Shown here in pieces: positions 16,592 to 23,186 of a DNA stretch of 23,186 nt. The number at the start of each line of letters is the position of its first letter. Positions within the stretch are counted from its first letter, which is position 1. Position numbers and translations under genes: made by a program. The stretch comes from CAZWUZ01 sp964637655 [NCBI: uncultured bacterium] (GTDB lineage: Bacteria; DAOPZR01). The stretch spans positions 1,681-24,866 of the forward strand of contig CAZWUZ010000002.1 in NCBI GenBank assembly GCA_964637655.1, read 5' to 3'. The notes under the pieces were generated by a model. The model searched no databases, was not told the origin of the DNA, and saw only the letters and a program-made list of their open reading frames with translations.

Positions 16592-18282
16592 TCACGATTG
16601 TCGTCGCCGGTGAGACACTGCCGCCGGACGCACCGCCCGGGCGGACATACTACCTCGGAACATCATGCCCGCCTGCCTGGCGGGAACGCTGCTGTCCGCT
16701 GCCGCAGCTGCAGGCAGTCGCACTCGCGCATCGCGACGAGTATATCCGGCAGGCGGCGCAGTGGCTGCCGGAAGACCCGGGGCTGGCCGGGTTCACTTCA
16801 ATACTGGCGGAAAAACGCTACGCCGGACCGAACCTGTACCACGAGATCTGCTCCCTGCTCGCTGCGGCTGAACTGGTGCGGGACCTGCCGGACGGCGAAA
16901 CCGTCTGGCTGCTGGCGCCGCACGCCGCACTGGCGCAGACACTTGCCGACTGGCTGCCCCGGACGACGGGACGGAAAGGCCAGGTGCTGCCGGGAAGACA
17001 GGCCGGGCGTGTGTCGGGACAGATACGCCGGTTTCTGCGCAGCCGCTGGCGGGAGGCCCGCCGGGTAGTGCATGCCTGGCGGCGGGTACGGCGGATACCG
17101 TTGCCGGCGTTGACCGCGCCGGTGCTGGTGCGGACCTGGCTTGACGGGCGTGCAGTGCGGGACGGCAGTTATCATGACAATTACCTGGATGGTGTGGCAC
17201 CGGCCGGTGATGCGGCCCTGTACTGGGTTGCGGCGGGCAGCGCCGGAGTAAAACTGTGGGAACTGCTGCCCCGCTGCGGCGGCAGGGTGCTGTGTGACGA
17301 GCAGTTGCTGACGGCGGCCGACCTGGTGCGGGCTTTCGTGCGCGCCCTCCTGCCGCCGCGCGCGCTGCCTGCGTACCGGTTTGCCGGTATCGACATCACG
17401 CGGCTGTGCCGGCGCGCCCTGCATGAGGACTGGCTGAACAACCGTTTCTGCGGGTACCTGCGGCAGCAGCAGGCACTGCGCCGCTACGCGGCGGGCGGCG
17501 GGCGCCCGCGCGAGATCTGGTACCCGTGTGAAAACCAGCCGTGGGAAAAGGTGCTGAACCTCACCGCGGCAGAACTGTTCCCCGGTGCCCGGCGCTGCGG
17601 ATACCAGCATGCGGTCCTCTCACCGCTGTTTGTCAGTTTCTTTGATGCGCGTGAACTGAGCGAGCGCTTTCCCGCGGCCTATCCGCATGTCATACTGAGC
17701 GCCTCGCCGGCGGCGACCGCACGGCTGTATGAATGGTTCGGCGACCGGGTGCGCAATGCGCCGGCCTGCCGCTACCGGCATCTCGCCGCGCCGCCGCGGG
17801 CAGCAGCGACCGGAGACGGGCTGCTGGTGGCGCTGCCGGCCGATGCGGCGCTGGCGGACGAGGTGCTGCGCCTGCTGGTCGCATGCCGCGATGCGGTCAG
17901 CAGTCGCTGCGAGGTGCGGCGCCATCCGGCCTGCGGGGTGCCGCTCGAGCAGCTCCCGCGCTGGCGCGAATTGCGCGACTGGTGCGTGGCGGGCGCGGCG
18001 GACGAACCGCTGACCGCGGCACTCGACCGGGCGGCAGTGCTGCTCTATGCCGACTCCACGGTCGGGCTCGAAGCGCTGCACGCGGGGATCCCCGTCATCT
18101 GCGTGGGTAATCCGTTTGCGCTCGACTGTGACGTGCTGCCGGCCGCCCTCAAGCGCACGGTCAGCGATGAGGCGGCATTGCGCCAGGCGCTGGCGCAACC
18201 ATACCTGCCGGTGTTTGCCGAGCGTCGCGCCTTTCTGGCGGCGCAGTTCAATACCGGTCCGGTTGCGACGGAGGAACAATGA
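16588..18282 (+). CDS. Large GT-B-like surface carbohydrate protein with ENQPWE motif
   Basis: The 564-residue protein has a divergent N-terminal half with a basic Arg-rich hinge (about 145-170) and, at residues 314-341, CENQPWE...YQHA, a signature I associate with a family of putative surface carbohydrate transferases; the His341 region parallels QHG in the protein starting at 6547. The C-terminal domain has HPACGVPL and DSTVGLEALHAGIPVICVGNPF (489 onward), a typical GT-B nucleotide-sugar site with Thr491 and Glu495. No membrane segment is visible. ATGA overlap on both sides. Probably a cytoplasmic transferase acting on the same glycan as the proteins starting at 2 and 6547. The identity between the three appears low, so distinct acceptors or donors are likely. 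Confidence 0.7.
   Translation: MITIVVAGETLPPDAPPGRTYYLGTSCPPAWRERCCPLPQLQAVALAHRDEYIRQAAQWLPEDPGLAGFTSILAEKRYAGPNLYHEICSLLAAAELVRDLPDGETVWLLAPHAALAQTLADWLPRTTGRKGQVLPGRQAGRVSGQIRRFLRSRWREARRVVHAWRRVRRIPLPALTAPVLVRTWLDGRAVRDGSYHDNYLDGVAPAGDAALYWVAAGSAGVKLWELLPRCGGRVLCDEQLLTAADLVRAFVRALLPPRALPAYRFAGIDITRLCRRALHEDWLNNRFCGYLRQQQALRRYAAGGGRPREIWYPCENQPWEKVLNLTAAELFPGARRCGYQHAVLSPLFVSFFDARELSERFPAAYPHVILSASPAATARLYEWFGDRVRNAPACRYRHLAAPPRAAATGDGLLVALPADAALADEVLRLLVACRDAVSSRCEVRRHPACGVPLEQLPRWRELRDWCVAGAADEPLTAALDRAAVLLYADSTVGLEALHAGIPVICVGNPFALDCDVLPAALKRTVSDEAALRQALAQPYLPVFAERRAFLAAQFNTGPVATEEQ
18270..18275 (+). promoter_or_regulatory. Ribosome binding site upstream of the CgeB-type gene
   Basis: GGAGGA is 3 bases before ATG 18279 and 9 bases before the in-frame ATG 18285. 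The spacing is better for the second ATG, so translation may begin at 18285, removing two residues. Confidence 0.65.
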
Positions 18283-19274
18283 CGATGCAGGTGCTGCTGG
18301 CCGGGCCGCACTGGTACGGCGATATTACGGACTCGGTGGGGCGGGCGCTGCAGCAGGCGGGGGCTCGTGTGGTGCTCCAGTATACCAACCCGCCGGCAGG
18401 GATGCGGCCGGGGCGGCTGGCGCGACTGCTGCCGGGCGACGCCGCGCGGCAGCGGCGGGCGCTGCTGGCCGCCAACCATGCGGCCCTGGTCGCCGCCGCG
18501 GCAGCGGTCGACCTGGTGCTGGTCGTTGCCGGGGAGAATATCGCAGCAGAGACCGTCGCGGCAATGCGACAGCGCGGCTGCCCCGTAGCCATCTGGCTGA
18601 TCGACGACCCGTTTGTGCAGTGGCTCGACCCGCCGCGTGCACGCCAGCAGCTGCTGGCAACCCTGCCGCACTACACGCACCGCTTCGTGTTTGACGATTA
18701 TTACGTCGACCGTCTGCAGAGTCATTTCGGCGGCAGTAACCGCTCCCTGCCGCTGGCGTATGATCCGGAATTGTACACGGCGCAGGAACGTCCGGCCGCG
18801 TACCCGCTGGTGTTTGTCGGCACCGGCTACCCGCAGCGGCGCGAACTGCTGCAGGGGGTGGCGGACCTCGGGCTTGGCCTGTGGGGCGAGGGGTGGCGCG
18901 GCATGGAGGCAAACGTGCGCGGCGGCACCACGACACCGCAGCAGACGAACGATATCTATGCGCAGGCGCAGGTCATCATAAACCACAACCACCCGCAATC
19001 GGTATGGAGTGTCAACGCGCGCACCTTTGAGGCGCCGGCAACGGGGAAACTGCTGCTGACCGATATGCGGCGCGACCTGTCGCAACTGATGATTCCTGAC
19101 GTAGAAGTCGTCACCTATGCCGCGCCGGCGGAACTGCGGGAGAAGGCGCAGTACTACCTCGCGCATCCTGACGAAGCGAAACGTGTTGCCGCTGCCGGTG
19201 CCGCTCGGGTACAGCGCGAGCATACCTACAGTCATCGCCTGCGCGTGCTGCTGCAGGAGTGCGGCCGTGGCTGA
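18279..19274 (+). CDS. CgeB-type glycosyltransferase
   Basis: The 331-residue protein resembles the CgeB/DUF3880 glycosyltransferase group: an N-terminal Rossmann half (VLLAGPHWYGD, VDLVLVVAGEN, PVAIWLIDDP) and a C-terminal glycosyltransferase domain with YPLVFVGTGYPQR, then NARTFEAPATGKLLLTD, the hallmark donor-binding loop with Arg, Glu and Gly, and a last helix after AKRVAAAGAARVQREHTYSHR. Members occur in flagellin glycosylation, spore coat and capsule loci. Length is typical. The product is cytoplasmic, with no membrane segment. ATGA overlaps the previous stop, and the end overlaps the next gene by 8 bases. Donor and acceptor are unknown; a CMP- or UDP-sugar made by this cluster is plausible. 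Confidence 0.82.
   Translation: MTMQVLLAGPHWYGDITDSVGRALQQAGARVVLQYTNPPAGMRPGRLARLLPGDAARQRRALLAANHAALVAAAAAVDLVLVVAGENIAAETVAAMRQRGCPVAIWLIDDPFVQWLDPPRARQQLLATLPHYTHRFVFDDYYVDRLQSHFGGSNRSLPLAYDPELYTAQERPAAYPLVFVGTGYPQRRELLQGVADLGLGLWGEGWRGMEANVRGGTTTPQQTNDIYAQAQVIINHNHPQSVWSVNARTFEAPATGKLLLTDMRRDLSQLMIPDVEVVTYAAPAELREKAQYYLAHPDEAKRVAAAGAARVQREHTYSHRLRVLLQECGRG
19255..19259 (+). promoter_or_regulatory. Ribosome binding site fixing the GTG at 19267
   Basis: AGGAG lies 7 bases before GTG 19267. The resulting N terminus (Arg-rich, then hydrophobic) is a proper membrane anchor, whereas the longer in-frame ORF from 19117 runs through the CgeB-type gene. Confidence 0.7.
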
Positions 19275-20319
19275 GCGACGTCCGCACCTCTGGCGGCTGC
19301 GGCTGGCGGCGCTGGCGACCGGTCTGCTGGCCGCCTATGCGCTGCTGGAACTGGCAGGCGGCATCCTGCTGCTGGCGGAGCAGACCACGCTGGCAAACCC
19401 CGCGCTGCGGGAGCAGACGGAGGCGCATGGCCGGCGAATCGCTGACCGCAACGGCTGGCACCTCGCGCCTGACTGCGTGCTGAAAGACGGGGAGGGGATA
19501 GCCTACCGTATCAACAATCTCGGGTTCCGCGGTCCGGATGCCGATTTGGCGGGGTTGCGCGAGGACACGCGTGTTGTCATCGGCATCGGCGACTCGTGCA
19601 TGTACGGTGCCGGCGTGCCGGAACAGGGAACCTTTACCGCGCAGCTGCAGCGCGCGCTGGGGGACTCGACGCCGGTGCTCAACACCGGCATCAGCAGCAC
19701 CGGGTACGAGGAATACGGGCGGCAGTTGCAATACGTGTACGACGACCTCGGCCTTCGTCCGCGCGCGGTCGTCGTCATGCTCTGCGCCAACGATATCGGC
19801 TGGTTTCCGTACACCTACATCGAGATGGCTTACCCGAAGCGCGGGTTGCTGAACATATTGCCGGTGCGGCCGGTGGCGTGGTGGCGCGGCTGGTCGCTGT
19901 GGTACCGCGGGTTCGTGCAGACGCGCATTGACCCGCTTCGCCTGCCGCTGCTATCCTACACCGCGGCAGGAGAAATGCCGCCGCGGCTGCGCGCGATGCG
20001 TGTGGCGCAGACTTACCGCATGCTTGACGCGGTGCGGCAGATGGATGAACGCTGCCGTGCCGCCGGGACAAAACTGCTGACCTTTGTCCTGCCGTCCGGC
20101 TATCAGTATGAGCCGGCCGCGCTGCACGACAATCTGCTTGACGCGGAGCGGTTCGGACAGGAAATGCGCCTGGTGCTGCGCGTGCCGCTGCTTACGCAGG
20201 AGCGGCAGGGGATCATGCAGGAACGGAAATGGATGCTCGATTCGGTGCATCCGTCAGCGGAATTTCACGGCGCGATGGCACGGGATGCTGCGCGCTGGCT
20301 GCAGGGAGATGAACCATGA
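19267..20319 (+). CDS. Membrane-anchored SGNH-family protein
   Basis: The 350-residue protein has a positively charged start (ERRPHLWRLR) and one hydrophobic segment at about residues 12-37, so an N-in membrane anchor or uncleaved signal with the catalytic domain outside the cytoplasm is expected. SGNH residues are present: Ser110 in GIGDSCMYGAG, an NTGISSTGYEE block II, Asn175 in CANDIGW and Asp325/His328 in DSVHPSAEFHG. The acid and His fall at the same residue numbers as in the SGNH protein at 9482, but the sequences differ and only this one has a membrane segment. Likely an O-acyl esterase or transferase on the exported glycan, by analogy with AlgJ/AlgX- and PatB-like proteins. It is the only protein in the window with an evident membrane segment. 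It overlaps both neighbours, by 8 and 4 bases. Confidence 0.85.
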   Translation: MAERRPHLWRLRLAALATGLLAAYALLELAGGILLLAEQTTLANPALREQTEAHGRRIADRNGWHLAPDCVLKDGEGIAYRINNLGFRGPDADLAGLREDTRVVIGIGDSCMYGAGVPEQGTFTAQLQRALGDSTPVLNTGISSTGYEEYGRQLQYVYDDLGLRPRAVVVMLCANDIGWFPYTYIEMAYPKRGLLNILPVRPVAWWRGWSLWYRGFVQTRIDPLRLPLLSYTAAGEMPPRLRAMRVAQTYRMLDAVRQMDERCRAAGTKLLTFVLPSGYQYEPAALHDNLLDAERFGQEMRLVLRVPLLTQERQGIMQERKWMLDSVHPSAEFHGAMARDAARWLQGDEP

Positions 20320-21071
20320 TTGCTGCGCTGCTGCTGGGCCGCAAGGGGAGCGTCGGCTTCCCCGGCAAAAATCTCCACCCGCTGCTCGGCCGCCCGCTGG
20401 TGCTTTACCCGATGCTGGCCGGGCTCAAGGCACAGAGCGTTGACCGCGTCTATGTTTCCACCGATTGCGAAGAAATCATGGCGGTGGCGCGCGCGCACGG
20501 AGCCGAAGTCATCGTCCGCCCGCCGGAACTCTGCTCAAAGACCGCGCTCGGGGAGGACGCCTACGCGCACGGCTACCGCGAAATCACCGCTCGCCACGGG
20601 GCGGAACCGGAACTGCTGGTGCTGCTGTTCGCCAACGCCGCCACCATACTCGCCGCGACCGTCGACGAGGGGGTGCGGGTGCTGCGCGAGCATCCTGATT
20701 ACGATTCCGCGGTCAGCGTATCCCGCTACAACATGTGGAGTCCGCTGCGCGCGCGGCGGGAAACGTCCGAGGGGCTGCTGCAGCCGTTCGTGCCGTTTGC
20801 CACGTTCGGCGACCCGAAAACGCTCAACTGCGATCGCGACTCGCAGGGCGATGTCTGGTTTGCCGACATGGGGGTTTCAATCGTCCGCGCGCGCTGCCTT
20901 GCCAATTTGCAGGAGGGACTGCTGCCGCAGAAATGGATGGGGCAGCGCATCTTCCCGCTCAAGCAGTGGGGCGGGTGCGATGTCGATTACGAATGGCAGC
21001 TGCCGGGGGTTGAGTACTGGCTGCGGCAGCACGGGTTCAGCGACAGTGTGACCCCGTACGACGGTAAATGA
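20316..21071 (+). CDS. Second acylneuraminate cytidylyltransferase-like protein
   Basis: The 251-residue protein belongs to the NeuA/KdsB superfamily: the nucleotide loop is LLLGRKGSVGFPGKN (5-19) instead of the classical ARGGSK form, followed by VYVSTDCEEI, a shifted LLFANAATI in place of LQPTSP, and a late ADMGVSIVRARC strand. It is clearly different from the enzyme at 3011, so the cluster should make two activated sugars, or one of the two has another role. In the classical motif an Arg/Lys pair holds the CTP phosphates; Arg9 and Lys10 or Lys18 could serve here. The likely partner synthase is not in the window and may follow LegB. ATGA overlap at both ends. CMP transfer is inferred from family only. 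Confidence 0.82.
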   Translation: MIAALLLGRKGSVGFPGKNLHPLLGRPLVLYPMLAGLKAQSVDRVYVSTDCEEIMAVARAHGAEVIVRPPELCSKTALGEDAYAHGYREITARHGAEPELLVLLFANAATILAATVDEGVRVLREHPDYDSAVSVSRYNMWSPLRARRETSEGLLQPFVPFATFGDPKTLNCDRDSQGDVWFADMGVSIVRARCLANLQEGLLPQKWMGQRIFPLKQWGGCDVDYEWQLPGVEYWLRQHGFSDSVTPYDGK

Positions 21072-21919
21072 CCGTGACGGAACGCATCCTGGTAACCGGA
21101 GCGGACGGCTTCGTCGGGCGTCTGCTCGTGCCGCGGCTCGCGGCTGCCGGATATGATGCGATATCGTGCGATCTCAGGCAGGGTTGCGACCTGACGCAGC
21201 CGGGCACGCTCGAACAGTTCCGCGACCGTGCAATACGTACGGTCATCCACCTTGCCGGACTGGTTTTTGTGCCGGCGAGCTGGGGTGACCGCGATGCGTT
21301 CATGCGGGTCAACGCCGGCGGCACACAAAACGTGGCAGCGTTCTGCCGTGCCGAGGGGGCGCGCCTGCTGCTGGTCAGCGCCTACGTGTACGGGATACCG
21401 CAGTATCTGCCGGTCGACGAGCGCCATCCGGCACAGCCGAACAATCCCTATGCCGTGTCCAAACTGGCAGCGGAAGCGGAAGCGCGTGCCGCGGGGGTGC
21501 CGCTCACTATTGTCCGTCCGTTCAATCTCTACGGGCCGGGGCAGGATGAACGCTTCCTGATCCCGTCGCTGGCGGCGCAGGCGCGTGCGGGCGCGGAGAT
21601 TGCGGTCAACGACCTTGCTCCGCGCCGCGATTACCTGCACGTGGATGACTTCTGCGCGGCGCTGCTTGTCCTGCTGGACGGCGACTGGCCGCAGCCGCGC
21701 CTGTTCAATGCCGGCGCCGGCGTGTCGCAAAGCGTCGGTGAAGTTCTGGCTCTGCTCAATGAACTGCGCGGCGGCACCCTGCGCTGGCGGGAACGCGGCA
21801 TCCGCCGTGCCAACGAGATACCAGATACCGTGGCCGACTGCCGCGCGCTGCAGTCGGTGACCGGCTGGCGTCCGCGCGTGGCGCTGCGCGACGGTCTCGC
21901 GGCGCTGCTCAGCGAATGA
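21068..21919 (+). CDS. Extended SDR nucleotide-sugar epimerase/reductase
   Basis: The 283-residue protein has the NAD(P) motif TGADGFVG (near residue 10), VIHLAG (the DxxHxAA-like element), the YxxxK pair Tyr128 and Lys132 in NPYAVSK, and RPFNLYGPGQ plus RDYLHVDD, which belong to extended SDR enzymes acting on nucleotide-bound hexoses (GalE, RmlD, GDP-4-keto reductases). The catalytic Ser is in LVSAYVYG. It is somewhat shorter than typical 300-340 residue members. It sits between cytidylyltransferase and deacetylase genes. Whether it epimerises C4 or reduces a 4-keto intermediate made by a LegB-type dehydratase cannot be decided from sequence. Confidence 0.87.
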   Translation: MTVTERILVTGADGFVGRLLVPRLAAAGYDAISCDLRQGCDLTQPGTLEQFRDRAIRTVIHLAGLVFVPASWGDRDAFMRVNAGGTQNVAAFCRAEGARLLLVSAYVYGIPQYLPVDERHPAQPNNPYAVSKLAAEAEARAAGVPLTIVRPFNLYGPGQDERFLIPSLAAQARAGAEIAVNDLAPRRDYLHVDDFCAALLVLLDGDWPQPRLFNAGAGVSQSVGEVLALLNELRGGTLRWRERGIRRANEIPDTVADCRALQSVTGWRPRVALRDGLAALLSE

Positions 21920-22878
21920 ACATCTGGCCGGCGGTGTTCCGTTCACCGCGCCTGCAGCGCTATCTGCCGGATGCGCTGTTGCGCATGGGCAGCACGCAGC
22001 TGCTGCGCGCGCATCTGGCCAGCCCGGGGCGCGGGACGACGGTTGCCCTGCACAACGTGGCGCCGCCGCCGGCAGACAACCGGCTGAACATGGCACTTGC
22101 CCCGCGCAATTTCGCGGCGCAGGTGCGCCAGTGGCGGGACACGGCCCGGCTGACCGGTGACCTGCCGCGGGCGGGGGAGGCGCTGCTGACGATTGATGAC
22201 GCGTCTGCCGGGGTGTTTCGGCATGCGCTGCCGGTGCTGCGGGAATGCGGCGTGCCCGCGGTGCTTTTTGTCGCCCCGTGGTTCATCGGGCGGGCTGAAG
22301 CGTTCTGGTGGGATGCGCTCTACCGCTGGCTGGCGACGCTGCCGCGTGACGGCAGCGTGCACGCGTTGGCCGGCGAGACGTTCACGGCCGGGGCCGGACT
22401 CGACGTGCCGGCATTGTTCTACCGCCTGCTCGCCCGCCTGTGGGACCGTCCGCCGCAGGAGAACTATGCGAAACTGCAGGCGGCCGGCATCACGACCGCT
22501 CCCGCGGATGATGACTGGCGACCGATGACGTGGGGCGAGGTGCGCGCCTGTGCCGCGGCCGGGGTACGTATCGGCTGTCATGGTTTCTCCCATCGGCGGT
22601 TTGCGGCACTCGGTGAGACGGCACTGACGGAGGAACTGGCGGCAGCGGAAGCGCTGTTTGCCAGTGAACTGAAAATGAAACCCGACCTGCTGGCGGCGCC
22701 GTACGGGGCACCGGGAACGTGGAACGCAACGACAGTCGCGGTAGCACAGCGGCGCGGGTACCGCGCGCTGTTCCTGTACGGTGACCGTCAGGCGGGCGGG
22801 GATTTGACAGCCGACCGGATCAGTGTCAGAAATACACCGTACGTGCATCCCAAGACGTACGAAGGGACGGGACTATGA
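21916..22878 (+). CDS. Polysaccharide deacetylase-family (NodB-type) protein
   Basis: The 320-residue protein has the metal and catalytic residues of carbohydrate esterase family 4: Asp94-Asp95 in LTIDDAS (usual TFDDG, here Gly to Ala) and the His222/His226 pair in GCHGFSHRRF, then LLAAPYGAPG as motif 3 without the usual Arg. Motifs 1 and 2 are about 127 residues apart, because of an insertion with FWWDALYRWL seen in several exopolysaccharide deacetylase-like proteins. There is no signal peptide, so it may act in the cytoplasm on a nucleotide- or lipid-linked sugar, unlike periplasmic members. Deacetylation would free an amino group for the N-acyl changes typical of legionaminate-type sugars; that link is inference. 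ATGA overlap at both ends. Confidence 0.82.
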   Translation: MNIWPAVFRSPRLQRYLPDALLRMGSTQLLRAHLASPGRGTTVALHNVAPPPADNRLNMALAPRNFAAQVRQWRDTARLTGDLPRAGEALLTIDDASAGVFRHALPVLRECGVPAVLFVAPWFIGRAEAFWWDALYRWLATLPRDGSVHALAGETFTAGAGLDVPALFYRLLARLWDRPPQENYAKLQAAGITTAPADDDWRPMTWGEVRACAAAGVRIGCHGFSHRRFAALGETALTEELAAAEALFASELKMKPDLLAAPYGAPGTWNATTVAVAQRRGYRALFLYGDRQAGGDLTADRISVRNTPYVHPKTYEGTGL

Positions 22879-23186
22879 ACTGGCAGCGGAAACAGGTGGC
22901 GGTGACGGGAGCAGGCGGATTCATCGCCAGCCATCTCGTCGAGGAACTGGCAACGCGCGGGGCACGCGTGCGGGCACTGGTGCGCTACAATTCGCGCAAC
23001 GATCGCGGCATGCTCGAGCTGCTGCCGGCGGAACTGCGCCGCAGCGTCAGCGTTGTCGCGGGCGATCTGCGCGACCCTGAGGCGATGTATGACCTGCTGG
23101 CGGGGTGCGACACGGTGTTTCATCTCGGGGCGATTATCGCCATACCGTATTCCTACGAGCATCCGCGTGAAGTGGTGGAAACGAAC
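22875..23186 (+). CDS. legB: LegB-type nucleotide-sugar 4,6-dehydratase, 3' partial
   Basis: Only the first 104 codons are in the window. They show the Rossmann motif VTGAGGFIASHLVEEL (9-24), then RALVRYNSRNDRG and FHLGAIIAIPYSYEHP, a run very close to what I know of LegB, the NAD-dependent dehydratase that starts CMP-legionaminate synthesis from a nucleotide-activated GlcNAc. The first glycine after FI is Ala (FIASH, usually FIGSH), a mild change. ATG 22875 overlaps the previous stop as ATGA. The full enzyme should be about 330 residues. If genes such as LegC and LegI follow, the right side of this locus is a legionaminic acid pathway. Confidence 0.85.
   Translation, partial: MNWQRKQVAVTGAGGFIASHLVEELATRGARVRALVRYNSRNDRGMLELLPAELRRSVSVVAGDLRDPEAMYDLLAGCDTVFHLGAIIAIPYSYEHPREVVETN

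Noticed and set aside
19117-19266. Upstream extension of the membrane SGNH gene from 19117
   Set aside because: It would overlap the CgeB-type gene for over 150 bases, encodes an unlikely Arg/Cys-rich leader, and the GTG at 19267 has AGGAG at the right distance.
21710-21721. 12-base palindrome GCCGGCGCCGGC
   Set aside because: It is inside the SDR coding sequence and explained by Ala/Gly codons in G+C-rich DNA.
1-23186. tRNA, rRNA, CRISPR, insertion sequences, promoters, terminators
   Set aside because: No such structure was noticed by eye. Coding genes fill the window with no non-coding stretch above 4 bases (or 85 bases if the 30-codon ORF is not real).

Overview
This 23 kb window is a compact, G+C-rich (roughly two thirds G+C) bacterial gene cluster for a surface or protein-linked glycan. 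Every gene I can support is on the plus strand. Twenty-three genes, counting one partial gene at each edge and one 30-codon ORF, follow one another with overlaps of 4 to 16 bases or gaps of at most 4 bases. There is therefore no room for an internal promoter, terminator, RNA gene or mobile element outside coding sequence, and the window is best read as part of one long polycistronic unit. The organism cannot be named from the sequence. The gene content (CMP-sialic-acid-type chemistry, five oxygen-sensitive radical SAM proteins) suggests an anaerobic or microaerobic, probably Gram-negative bacterium; this is inference.

Left part (1-6.5 kb): the 3' end of a GT-B-like surface-carbohydrate protein, then a nonulosonate module: NeuB-type synthase without the usual C-terminal SAF domain, a radical SAM/SPASM protein, a CMP-sugar cytidylyltransferase (NeuA type), a class III PLP aminotransferase, a VOC (glyoxalase-fold) protein and a zinc-ribbon methyltransferase. 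Middle part (6.5-16.6 kb): a second large GT-B-like protein, a radical SAM protein with its SPASM-like domain at the N terminus, an SGNH hydrolase/acyltransferase-type protein, a tiny coupled ORF, a second methyltransferase, a B12-type radical SAM protein, a third SPASM radical SAM protein, a HisC-like aminotransferase and another B12-type radical SAM protein. Right part (16.6-23.2 kb): a third GT-B-like protein, a CgeB-type glycosyltransferase, a membrane-anchored SGNH protein, a second cytidylyltransferase, an extended SDR epimerase/reductase, a polysaccharide deacetylase-family protein, and the first 104 codons of a LegB-type nucleotide-sugar 4,6-dehydratase.

How it may work together (inference): a NeuB product is activated by a NeuA enzyme as a CMP-sugar. 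Aminotransferases, methyltransferases, radical SAM enzymes and SGNH-type acyl-handling proteins decorate it, or a second sugar, and several GT-B-like proteins assemble the glycan. Two cytidylyltransferases plus LegB at the right edge suggest two different CMP-activated sugars, one of them legionaminate-like and made by genes beyond the window. The most unusual property is the density of radical SAM enzymes (five) in one glycan operon; no described pathway that I know matches this set. No flippase, polymerase or ABC transporter lies in the window.
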